A DNA stretch of 21,341 bases from a virus: the IMG/VR virus record IMGVR_UViG_3300022222_000027, positions 1-21,341 of that record. One strand, written 5' to 3'. Below, piece after piece: positions 7,717-13,861 of the stretch. The notes beneath the pieces were generated by a model that had not been told where the DNA came from, ran no database searches, and worked only from the letters and a program-made list of their open reading frames with translations. How positions within the stretch are numbered: position 1 is the first letter of the stretch; each line of letters begins with the position of its first letter. Both the position numbers and the translations under genes were made by a program.

Positions 7717-8075
7717 CAGAGCCACACCCGACGCGCCGTCCGCGTGCCCTTCAAGTTGTCGATCGATTCGTAGGACATAATCTCCAGGGAATCCTCCAAG
7801 GAGAGCGGGTCCAGGCCGCTCGAGTCGACCTCATCCAAGGGTCCCAGCCACAAGTAACCCCCTGGGTCCATGGGCTGTCCAACCTGCACGATAGCCTTGG
7901 AGGTAAGTTCCCGGCCGTTGGCCGTACGGAATAGTTCACCTACCCAGTCCCACCTGACCTTGACGGCGACAGGGTCATCGAAAATCCTCCCGGAGGTCCC
8001 GTCGGAAGCCGGGTTGCCCCAGTAGACGGCATCATGGATCAGGACGTTGGCGTAGCCCCTGGAGCGTGACGGCAT
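7716..8075 (-). CDS. Putative head-tail joining (head closure) protein
   Basis: This 119-aa protein reads DAVYWGNPASDGTSG-x-x-FDDPVAVKVRWD, then FRTANGRELTSKAIVQV and GYLWLG. The pattern (a Y/W-rich start, a KVRW strand, a G-x-E-x-x-S-x-A-x-V strand, a GYL turn) is typical of small beta-barrel head-tail adaptors that close the connector after DNA packaging. It lies between a helical connector gene and the gp10-like gene, the usual place for a head closure protein. A TGATG stop/start overlap couples it to the next gene. The name rests on pattern and position. Confidence 0.62.
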   Translation of the reverse strand: MPSRSRGYANVLIHDAVYWGNPASDGTSGRIFDDPVAVKVRWDWVGELFRTANGRELTSKAIVQVGQPMDPGGYLWLGPLDEVDSSGLDPLSLEDSLEIMSYESIDNLKGTRTARRVWL

Positions 8076-8078
8076 CGG

Positions 8079-8453
8079 TTACCCGAACGTGTGAAACGAG
8101 ACGACGGACTTACTTCCGGTCTCGATGGCGCTGTCCAGGATGCCCTTCCAGTCCAGAACCCTGACCTGCTGACCGTAGGGAGTGAAATCTAGACCCATCG
8201 CGGTTTTCCCGCGGTAGCGAGTCTCGGTCGTGGTTCCGGTGCGCTCGGCTTCCATGTCCGGGTCGCGCACTGCCACGAAGTGCGCCGCAAGCCACTTCTC
8301 GATCTGCTTCAGGAGGTCGGATGCGTATCCGGCCCCGGTCAGTCGACTCGTCACGATCACGTTGGCCGTGTGGAGAAACGGCGTGATGATTTCGACCTCG
8401 AGGGCCGTGTCCATGATGGCTTTCACTTCGTGTTCGGAAACTCGACAAGCCAT
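8079..8453 (-). CDS. Putative head-tail connector / adaptor protein
   Basis: The 124-aa product starts with a helical segment (SEHEVKAIMDTALEVEIITPFLHTANVIV) and has EKWLAAHFVAVRDPD at about 48-62, the L-A-A-H-F pattern seen in phage head-tail adaptor proteins that dock under the portal. The C-terminal part is more extended (YRGKTAMGLDFTPYGQQVRVLD). A strong ribosome site, GGGAGG seven nt before the ATG at 8453, is unusual in this tightly coupled block. It fits a fresh translation start after the modification island upstream. Confidence 0.65.
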   Translation of the reverse strand: MACRVSEHEVKAIMDTALEVEIITPFLHTANVIVTSRLTGAGYASDLLKQIEKWLAAHFVAVRDPDMEAERTGTTTETRYRGKTAMGLDFTPYGQQVRVLDWKGILDSAIETGSKSVVSFHTFG

Positions 8454-8477
8454 GCATGGCCTCCCTGGGTTGGTGTG

Positions 8478-8507
8478 CCCCCCCCCGCCGAGAATAGCGG
8501 ATTCTCA
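8478..8507 (-). other. Intergenic hairpin and C9/G9 homopolymer after the methyltransferase gene
   Basis: The methyltransferase stop codon is immediately followed on the minus strand by an inverted repeat GAGAAT-CCGCT-ATTCTC (8507-8491). A run of nine G (nine C on the plus strand, 8478-8486) comes a few bases later. There is no T-run, so this is not a standard intrinsic terminator. It marks the junction between the modification island and the connector genes. Confidence 0.5.
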
Positions 8508-9143
8508 GGGCCTACGGCAGAAGACGAACGTCTCGATGTCTTCCCTGCCGGCGCGTGACTCCAAATCGTTCACCTCCAGGCATTCATAGCCGAGCCCGCG
8601 CGCCCAGCGGATCAGTCCGGCCCGGGTCCAGTACCAGAGGTGCTCGCCGGGCTTGAAGTGCTTGCTCCTGAGTACGTGGTCACGATCGCGGTAGATCGGC
8701 ATGGTCAAGAAGGCGAACTCAGACGCGCGGACGAAGGCGTCACTCGCCCTGGGGATGTGCTCCAGTGAGTCCCAGAAAGTCATCGACTTGTTCCAGCCAT
8801 GGAGATCCGGAACGAAGATCGCGCGTTCTTGCAGCCAGGCGACGGCCCTGGGGTTCAAGTCGGTCCCGAAGGTGTTCGGGCGGGCCTCGACGAACTGACC
8901 GCACCCGATGCCGACATCGAGCAGGAACGCGCTCGACGGGAGATACTTCGCGACGAGTTCCGTCCGGATCTCGGTCAGCTTGACGCCCATCGGGCTCGCC
9001 GCGCGGTCGATGTATTCTTGCCAATAGTTCTGGCCGTACTCCATCGGCTTCGAATCGCAGTAACCGAGGCCGAGATCATCCAGCCACGTCAGAGATCCGG
9101 ACCCGATCGGTTCACCGTTGCTCAAAACATCATTCCTGATCAT
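8505..9143 (-). CDS. SAM-dependent class I methyltransferase
   Basis: The 212-aa product (ATG at 9143, ATGA overlap with the GT9-like gene) has the Rossmann methyltransferase motifs. Motif I is LLDVGIGCGQF at about 74-84. An acidic residue ends strand 2 in GTDLNP (93-98). A later MTFWDSLEHIP segment matches the LEH motif of the Methyltransf_23/11-type families. The last third (KHFKPGEHLWYWTRAGLIRWARGLGYE) is the usual lid/cap of sugar- and small-molecule-type enzymes. The substrate is not shown by the sequence. Context with glycosyltransferases and a cupin suggests O-methylation of a glycan, but methylation of another phage or host target is possible. Confidence 0.85.
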   Translation of the reverse strand: MIRNDVLSNGEPIGSGSLTWLDDLGLGYCDSKPMEYGQNYWQEYIDRAASPMGVKLTEIRTELVAKYLPSSAFLLDVGIGCGQFVEARPNTFGTDLNPRAVAWLQERAIFVPDLHGWNKSMTFWDSLEHIPRASDAFVRASEFAFLTMPIYRDRDHVLRSKHFKPGEHLWYWTRAGLIRWARGLGYECLEVNDLESRAGREDIETFVFCRRP

Positions 9144-9286
9144 GCCGATTCCTGATTCAACGATCCGAGCGGGCTCTTGCGATCGGGACTTACAGGATCT
9201 CCACAGGCGTTTAGCGCCTCCGCGCAACTCGCGGCGGCTTTTATGTTGAGAGCGGCGTTCCAGTCAGCGTTCTCGGTGAAGCCTCC
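9140..9286 (-). mobile_element. TnpB C-terminal remnant fused in frame to the GT9-like gene
   Basis: The last 48 residues of the GT9-like protein read GGFTENADWNAALNI, then KAAASCAEALNACGDPV, ending LGSLNQESA. The block T-x-N-A-D-x-N-A-A-x-N-I is the third RuvC motif (with its catalytic Asp) of TnpB from IS200/IS605 or IS607 elements. The pattern AxxxxxACGDPV...KQE-like tail is the usual TnpB end. The rest of TnpB, including the zinc ribbon, is absent, so this is a relic left after deletion, joined in frame to the host gene. Recognition is from memory of family patterns. Confidence 0.72.
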
Positions 9287-10180
9287 TGTGAGTCGGAGCA
9301 AATCATCCGCGGCGCGACCCGGAGAGAAGTCTTCCATCTCGAGCGAGGAATACTTGGCTCCTGGTTGGACCCAGTTTGACCGGAAGCCTGAATTCGGATA
9401 GCGCTTGCGATTCCAGACCATGACCGTTGGCCGGCCGAAGTACGTGGTCAGGATCGTGTTTCCGTTGGCGAACCCAACCATCCCATCGCATCCCCGTAGG
9501 AGTGCGAAGTACTCGTCTGGATCGGTTTGTCCGCACATGTTGAACTCTCGTGGGCGCCCTAGCTTGTCGGCGAACTCGGAATCCCAAGGTAAGCCGACCT
9601 GGAGAATGCGATGTCCCGGAAAGCTCGCCTCCAGCCGAGTCAGCAGATTGCGAACAGACTGGACTCCCAGTTCGTTCGCCCACAAGAGGGCGGAAAAGTA
9701 GGTCAGGATCCAGGGTCCCTTGGCGCGGTGCTCGAGCGCGAAGGCCGTTTCCTGCGCGGCCTCCAGGATCGGGTAGTCCCACTCCGGCTCCGAGCCCATC
9801 GCGTTGTCGATCGGTTTGCCCAACTCCATCCAGCCATTCAACGCGAACGCGAAGTCGAACCCACAATAGTTCGAGATCACGGTTCGGTCCGTCCGGCACA
9901 ACTCGCGGAGCTGCGCCCCGTAAATCCTCGGTATCACCATGTAGTCGACGAATCGGAGGAAGGGGACCCTTTGGATGAACTCGGCCGAGCGGCGGGGGCC
10001 GCCCATGTCCCAGAGCCACACGTCTGCCTCGGCTATGGCGCAGTGCTTCGAGAGAAAGTCGCGGAGTTTCAGGATCACCCAATGGCAATCCCCCAGCCCT
10101 GGCGGGAGGAGAATGCGAGGTCGGGCTCCGTCCCTGGTGTGCTTGGCGAGAAGATTTGGGTTCCGGGGTGGAGCGATCAT
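9140..10180 (-). CDS. GT9-like (heptosyltransferase-fold) protein with TnpB-derived C-terminal tail
   Basis: The 346-aa product starts at the ATG at 10180, in an ATGA overlap with the upstream paralogue. A long open frame further upstream lies within that gene and is not used. The N-terminal ILLPPGLGDCHWVILKLRDF is a GT9-type G-x-G-D loop. The C-terminal half has GCDGMVGFANGNTILTTYFG, then RPTVMVW, the nucleotide-sugar site region of GT9/GT-B enzymes (ADP-heptose type). It is a paralogue of the next gene upstream. Residues about 299-346 do not belong to the enzyme fold: they match the end of transposon TnpB proteins (see the separate entry). The donor and acceptor sugars are unknown. Confidence 0.78.
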   Translation of the reverse strand: MIAPPRNPNLLAKHTRDGARPRILLPPGLGDCHWVILKLRDFLSKHCAIAEADVWLWDMGGPRRSAEFIQRVPFLRFVDYMVIPRIYGAQLRELCRTDRTVISNYCGFDFAFALNGWMELGKPIDNAMGSEPEWDYPILEAAQETAFALEHRAKGPWILTYFSALLWANELGVQSVRNLLTRLEASFPGHRILQVGLPWDSEFADKLGRPREFNMCGQTDPDEYFALLRGCDGMVGFANGNTILTTYFGRPTVMVWNRKRYPNSGFRSNWVQPGAKYSSLEMEDFSPGRAADDLLRLTGGFTENADWNAALNIKAAASCAEALNACGDPVSPDRKSPLGSLNQESA

Positions 10181-11112
10181 CCTCCCCGCAGGGAGAACTC
10201 CCTGGGTTGCCCGCAAGCGAGGATCAGTTCCGCCGCCTCTTCGGCCGCCTGCTCCGGATGGAGGGTTTCCACCCATGCGGGGAGGTAGATGGTCCCATTG
10301 CGTGATTCGTCGACCCATGATGTTGACATCCCCTTCCCGAAGTAGTCCGACCAGAGCATATAGGTCGGTATCTTCAGGTGCGTCGCAAGCATCCCGTTCC
10401 CGCCACACCAGCCCACGAACCCATCGGCGCATCGGACCATGGCCATGAACTCGTCCAGGGTAGTCTTGCCGACTCGGCTGGTGAGCGTCTCAGGATAGGC
10501 CCATTCGTCGAGGAGGCGGTCAGTCCACGGCACATCCCAGGTGGAGCCGGTCAACGTCAAGCGATACCCACCCAGCAGCCTGGCCAACTCAGCGATGAAT
10601 CGTCGAATCGTTTGAATCGGCCACGCGCGAAGCCAGGTCTTGAACATGCCCTGATCCGAAAAGTACAGCATGACCTCAGGGGTCGACACGGCGCGGTACT
10701 GGGCGAGGAACAATTCCTCCCCGGCCGTGACCCCTAACTGGTAATTCCAGTTCGTTTCACACCCGCCCAGCGCCTGGCTGAGATGCGTTCCATTGCGCAG
10801 CTTCCCGTTGGGGCACAGGAACCAGTCGAAGCCATCGACCTGATCGATGTCGCGAGTTCCGGCCAGATAGCACGCCGAGAACTGCTTGGGAGCATCGTCG
10901 CGTGCGCGATTCCAGTATCCACCCGGCGTGCAAAAAGCCACGCGCTCCACCAGCCCGAGTGAACGTGGTCGACCGTCCAGATTCCAGACCCAGATCTCGG
11001 GCGGGATATCTATCTCTCGTTGCTTCATGAACCCCTCGAGCTTCAACAGCACGAAATGGAGGTCTCCCATACCGGAAACGACGAGGATCTTCTTCGGAGC
11101 CTGCTCGCTCAC
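10177..11112 (-). CDS. GT9-like (heptosyltransferase-fold) glycosyltransferase
   Basis: The 311-aa product has an N-terminal KILVVSGMGDLHFVLLKLEGF loop (G-M-G-D) and WVWNLDGRPRS. The C-terminal domain has RCADGFVGWCGGNGMLATHL (228-246) and IPTYMLW. These positions fit the two halves of GT-B, GT9-type enzymes, which move heptose or similar sugars from nucleotide donors. The gene is a tandem paralogue of the following one. It starts at a GTG with only a weak ribosome site, directly after the region holding the plus-strand zinc gene, so start certainty is moderate. The role is probably glycan building on the virion or host surface; the substrate is not known. Confidence 0.75.
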   Translation of the reverse strand: MSEQAPKKILVVSGMGDLHFVLLKLEGFMKQREIDIPPEIWVWNLDGRPRSLGLVERVAFCTPGGYWNRARDDAPKQFSACYLAGTRDIDQVDGFDWFLCPNGKLRNGTHLSQALGGCETNWNYQLGVTAGEELFLAQYRAVSTPEVMLYFSDQGMFKTWLRAWPIQTIRRFIAELARLLGGYRLTLTGSTWDVPWTDRLLDEWAYPETLTSRVGKTTLDEFMAMVRCADGFVGWCGGNGMLATHLKIPTYMLWSDYFGKGMSTSWVDESRNGTIYLPAWVETLHPEQAAEEAAELILACGQPREFSLRGG

Positions 11113-11208
11113 TGCGGTCCGCTGAGCTGGGTTGCCGGTACTGACTGTCCTGCAACTAACCCAGAATTCAAAGGCTCCGGCATGTTTTTTCTGCTATCCT
11201 TCTCTGAC

Positions 11209-11571
11209 ATGAAAGCTCCTGATTTAACTCACCAGGTTTTCGGTCGACTGACCGTGCTTCGTCTCTACTGCATCTCCCACGACCGTCATGCAGTCTGGGA
11301 ATGCCTCTGCATCTGCGGGAATATGCGCACCGTTTTGTCGAAGAACCTTCAAAGCGGCGCAACCCAGAGCTGCGGGTGTCGAAGGAAACTGCCTCCTTCG
11401 CAGGAAAAGCCACGGAAGTCGCGCGCGGCACCCGAGAAGCAGCGCCCCGACACTTGCTATCGTGGGCATAAATTCACTCTAGAGAACACATACGTGAATC
11501 CGACCAAGCTCTTCCGTGTTTGTCTCCAGTGCCGTAAGGACAGGGACAAGGACTTGAAGAAAGGTTCGTAG
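11209..11571 (+). CDS. Small zinc-binding protein with homing-endonuclease-type DNA-binding motifs
   Basis: This 120-aa basic protein is one of three plus-strand genes and the only one inside the minus-strand operon. It begins MKAPDLTHQVFGRLTVLRLY, the D-L-x-x-x-x-F-G-R-L-T-V-L start common in phage AP2/HNH homing-endonuclease proteins. It continues with W-E-C-L-C-I-C-G-N and then LQSGATQSCGC. The C-terminal CYRGHKFTLENTY plus RVCLQCRKDR (C-x-x-G-H, C-x-x-C) resembles a zinc module that often precedes HNH nucleases, but no HNH catalytic core is visible. It may be an intron-less homing-type element or a regulator. It sits next to a TnpB remnant. Confidence 0.7.
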   Translation: MKAPDLTHQVFGRLTVLRLYCISHDRHAVWECLCICGNMRTVLSKNLQSGATQSCGCRRKLPPSQEKPRKSRAAPEKQRPDTCYRGHKFTLENTYVNPTKLFRVCLQCRKDRDKDLKKGS

Positions 11572-11619
11572 GCCCAAGCTATCTCGAGCGAGAAGGCGGT
11601 GAAAAGTTTTACCTCCTCC

Positions 11620-11635
11620 CCGCCCTAAAGGGCGG
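11620..11635 (-). other. IS200/IS605-type right-end hairpin (possible guide-RNA scaffold end)
   Basis: On the minus strand the TnpB stop codon lies within a perfect hairpin CCGCCC-TTTA-GGGCGG followed by GGAGGAGGTAAAAC. This is the recognisable right-end form of many IS200/IS605 elements, where the tnpB 3' end and the omega-RNA scaffold overlap and the guide follows directly. Only this end is present; the left end and most of tnpB are missing. Confidence 0.6.
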
Positions 11636-11776
11636 AGATTCCGGGGGAGGCCCCGGTGGTTGACGCTTCAACGAACGGAACGCCAGTGCCCATCGACACC
11701 ACCCGGCTTACCCGTTCTCCACGTCCGTTTTCCGTCTCGGCAAGTCCTGCCGCGACGACGTTCTTAGCGGCGATTA
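11625..11776 (-). pseudogene. Second TnpB C-terminal remnant, next to the cupin gene
   Basis: Directly after the cupin stop the minus strand reads, in the -1 frame relative to the cupin, about 48 residues: AAKNVVAAGLAETENGRGER, ending GASPGISAL with TAG inside a right-end hairpin. A-A-K-N-V-x-A-A-G-L-A matches the end of TnpB (the helix after RuvC motif III), and the final proline/isoleucine-rich tail is typical of the element end. No zinc ribbon, no start and no first part of tnpB remain. It differs in sequence from the remnant fused to the GT9-like gene, so two different elements are represented. Confidence 0.65.
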
Positions 11777-12214
11777 GCCGCTCCCGGGCCTCCGCTCCAT
11801 GTCTCCGCCGAGTTCGAACATGCCGCCCTCGGACCTCCGCTCGATGTCTCCGTCGAGTTCGATCATGCCGTCATCGACCCATGCAATTTCGATCATATCC
11901 GAATCCAGAATCCCCCGAAACTCGTGGAACTTTCCCGGCCCGACGTGATGCGTTTCCCCGGGGAAGATCCGGAAACTGGTCTTCGTTGGCCTGCCTGGAG
12001 CCCTGTGGTTAACGGTCTCTCGACATGCCTCAACCAGGCCAGTCAACACCACGAACTTGTTGTGTTTCTTGAGGTGCTGGTGCCAAGAACAGCGGTAGCC
12101 CTTCTTGACTTGAAGGTAGTGCGCCGTGTGGGTAGCCGACGCTGAAAGCAACGCGCGCCGACCCCAGATCTTCTCCTCCCACACCACGCTATCTGTTCCA
12201 GATGTGTAACTCAC
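11774..12214 (-). CDS. Cupin-domain protein
   Basis: The start is taken as the GTG at 12214, overlapping the stop of the 46-aa membrane protein gene as GTGA, with a G-rich ribosome site just upstream; the length is 146 aa. Cupin motif 1 is GYRCSWHQHLKKHNKF (H45, H47, H51) and motif 2 is PGETHHVGPGKFHEF (H89/H90, P-G, H97), fitting a metal-binding barrel of the mannose-6-phosphate isomerase/sugar epimerase type. The N-terminus has VVWEEKIWGRRALLS, a form common in phage cupin proteins. The last 30 residues are a duplicated 15-residue unit. Role in the island is probably sugar or sugar-nucleotide handling, inferred from context. Confidence 0.78.
   Translation of the reverse strand: MSYTSGTDSVVWEEKIWGRRALLSASATHTAHYLQVKKGYRCSWHQHLKKHNKFVVLTGLVEACRETVNHRAPGRPTKTSFRIFPGETHHVGPGKFHEFRGILDSDMIEIAWVDDGMIELDGDIERRSEGGMFELGGDMERRPGSG
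11780..11869 (-). repeat. 45-bp tandem duplication at the cupin C-terminus
   Basis: The codons for GMIELDGDIERRSEG (11869-11825) are repeated as GMFELGGDMERRPGS (11824-11780) with a few changes. The two copies are clearly alignable at DNA level, for example TCGAACTCG and GAGCGGAGG in both. The second copy ends right at the TnpB remnant. Confidence 0.85.
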
Positions 12215-12351
12215 CAAACCCCCATCCAGAAGAGAACGACGTGTTTTAGATCCCGCATGAATAGCGGAATCGCCCATGCCAAGATAAAAAATGGCAGCAT
12301 GATCGCCAACAGTATGAACCGACAGCCGGCCCTGCGCCGATCCGTTGTCAC
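12211..12351 (-). CDS. 46-aa single-pass membrane protein
   Basis: A very short frame starts at GTG 12351, in a GTGA overlap with the stop of the GT8-like gene, and ends in a GTGA overlap with the cupin start. The product begins with a short basic stretch (TTDRRRAGCR), then FILLAIMLPFFILAWAIPLF, a clear membrane helix, and a final segment (LKHVVLFWMGVW) that may lie at the membrane surface or form a second short hydrophobic part. The two-sided coupling is strong evidence that it is a gene. The family is not recognised. It could anchor the modification enzymes or act at the host membrane. Confidence 0.6.
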   Translation of the reverse strand: MTTDRRRAGCRFILLAIMLPFFILAWAIPLFMRDLKHVVLFWMGVW

Positions 12352-13070
12352 GGGGACCAGTGTTCCCGCAGCCAGTCCGGGACCGGGGGCGGAACCTCGT
12401 GTGGGCGGGGCTTCCCATGGAACACCACCATGCTCGCCCCCGCGGGAAGAATGCATTTCCTGCCCCGAAGGTCCACCTTGAATGACAGAACGCCGTTGAG
12501 CGCGTCCTGGACGAAGCGAGACTCGATTCTCCTTGGACCGTCGCCCACGCGCGCGCGGATCCATTCCTGATCCCCCCTGAATCTGCCATGTCGACTCGTG
12601 AGCCCGACACTATTTCCAACATTCCACCACATAAACGGTTTAGAATTCATCTCATAGATGAACGCGTCCGTGAGCCATCTGTAGTCGCCGTTCCACCCCA
12701 TAACGCCAGAGCATCGATCCTGCTTGTAGAACCCGCGCAGCATCCAAAAAACCTCGCTGTTATCCTGGGCGCAGATTGCATCCGCCAGAGGATCGAGACT
12801 CCCCGTGATCACGGTGTCCAGATCCAGATACAGCACGGGACCCAACAGACGAAACAGTTCGATTTTCGACCACCAACCAGGCCACGAGAACTCCAACGGA
12901 GAGACGGTAAACGGCGGAATCTTCGGATGGCTGAATGCAACCCGGTCGTCGACGAGGAGGATTTTCTCGTGTTCCCGGGTGAGATGGCGCTCTACTCCGG
13001 CGAATAGCTTGGTGAAGTAGCTGGGATCATAATCCCCACCAGATCGATAGACCGCTGCGACGCGTAGCAT
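12348..13070 (-). CDS. GT8-like glycosyltransferase (GT-A fold, DxD motif)
   Basis: The 240-aa product (ATG at 13070; AGAGG five nt upstream) starts MLRVAAVYRSGGDYDP and has GWWSKIELFRLLGPVLYLDLD at about 65-85, with the metal/nucleotide-binding DxD motif as D83-L-D85. GT8 and related families show this arrangement: W-x-K-x-x-x-F then Y-L-D-x-D-T. The C-terminal HGKPRPHE segment resembles the conserved HxxGxxKP-like end. It would transfer a sugar from a nucleotide donor. It opens the modification island in transcription order. The acceptor is unknown. Confidence 0.8.
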   Translation of the reverse strand: MLRVAAVYRSGGDYDPSYFTKLFAGVERHLTREHEKILLVDDRVAFSHPKIPPFTVSPLEFSWPGWWSKIELFRLLGPVLYLDLDTVITGSLDPLADAICAQDNSEVFWMLRGFYKQDRCSGVMGWNGDYRWLTDAFIYEMNSKPFMWWNVGNSVGLTSRHGRFRGDQEWIRARVGDGPRRIESRFVQDALNGVLSFKVDLRGRKCILPAGASMVVFHGKPRPHEVPPPVPDWLREHWSP

Positions 13071-13091
13071 CAATGCCTCTTCTGTCTCCGT

Positions 13092-13125
13092 CCCCCCCAC
13101 CCCGTACGAGAGCCACGGGGGGGGG
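13092..13125 (-). other. Hairpin with C7 and G9 runs between the Ig-like gene and the modification island
   Basis: The plus strand has seven C (13092-13098), then CCCCGT (13100-13105), a 9-nt loop, ACGGGG (13115-13120) and a run reaching G9 (13117-13125). It can form a stem of about ten pairs with one mismatch. There is no T-run in either direction. The structure separates the Ig-like gene from the glycosyltransferase island and mirrors the C9 tract at its other end. Confidence 0.5.
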
Positions 13126-13135
13126 CCGCTCGTGA

Positions 13136-13456
13136 CTACTTGATCTGAGGCGCTCCGAACTCAAACCCAACCGTTGCCGCCATCGCGGACACGACTTCGA
13201 TGTCCCCGATCGCCTTGATTTCGGTCACCCCTTCTCCGATGTCAGCGTCGGCCTTGCATACGATCTGCGATACGCCGATCGGGCCAACGGTGATCGCCTC
13301 GGCCGACATACCATCGGGGGCTACGACCAGATCGATCACTTCAGGGTTTGAGTTACTCCAAACCGGGGCTCCATCCACCTGCGCCGGGTTGCCGGCGAGG
13401 GTCTTTGGCTTCACCGAAATCGAGATCTTCTGCTCGTCCGTGAGAATGCTTGCCAT
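13136..13456 (-). CDS. Ig-like (Big-type) small virion-associated protein
   Basis: The 106-aa product (ATG at 13456; GGAG 10 nt upstream) reads MASILTDEQKISISVKPKT, then VDGAPVWSNSNPEVIDLVVA with AITVGPIGVSQIVCKADADIG. This is the strand pattern of bacterial Ig-like (Big_2) domains, with the W-S-x-S-x-P-x-V core. Such single domains decorate phage capsids or tails and can bind carbohydrate. It sits between the small-gene chain and the modification island, in the virion block. A decoration role is inferred from fold and context. Confidence 0.7.
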   Translation of the reverse strand: MASILTDEQKISISVKPKTLAGNPAQVDGAPVWSNSNPEVIDLVVAPDGMSAEAITVGPIGVSQIVCKADADIGEGVTEIKAIGDIEVVSAMAATVGFEFGAPQIK

Positions 13457-13577
13457 ATGCGTTGGTCTCCGTTCCTTCAGTGTTGCCGGGCCGAATACCA
13501 TCCCGAGCGTCCCGGCACGCTTCGGGCGTCTGAAAATCCATCGAATAAACCAGCAAACGTTGCGCCGGAGATCTACG

Positions 13578-13814
13578 TCAAACGCGATTGCGCGCTCTTC
13601 CCGCATGCGAATGCCTCAATTCGTCAAGGTCCTCCTCGAAGCCGTCGTCTATCTCACCCGGCCAGGTGCCGAAGAGCGCCCTTACGTCCGCTATCGGCCG
13701 CACGTTCTGTGCCTGCGCCAGCTCGTCCAGCGTCGGTGATTCCCAGAAATTCCGCGAGATCGGAGTGCCCTGCTGGAGTAAATCGGCGGCCTCGATCGCT
13801 TCATTTCTCTTCAT
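13578..13814 (-). CDS. Small conserved protein (antitoxin-like pattern), function unknown
   Basis: The chosen ATG at 13814 has a GGAGG ribosome site five nt upstream and gives 78 aa: MKRNEAIEAADLLQQG..., then NFWESPTLDELAQAQNVRP and LFGTWPGEIDDGFEEDLDEL. The core SPTLDELAxxQxVxPxxDxxxLxGTWP, then D-x-F-x-x-x-L-x-x-L-R, is a pattern I associate with small bacterial proteins found near toxin genes. No toxin is seen next to it here. A GTG at 13865 in a GTGA overlap with the previous gene would add 17 residues (SWHYLPEPAGASSEAA), and this longer start cannot be excluded. Confidence 0.65.
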   Translation of the reverse strand: MKRNEAIEAADLLQQGTPISRNFWESPTLDELAQAQNVRPIADVRALFGTWPGEIDDGFEEDLDELRHSHAGRARNRV

Positions 13815-13861
13815 GGCTGCCTCCGAGGACGCCCCAGCCGGCTCCGGCAAATAGTGCCAGC

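Noticed and set aside
13353-13556. 67-aa minus-strand frame overlapping the Ig-like gene
   Set aside because: It overlaps most of a gene with a recognisable fold and has no domain of its own.
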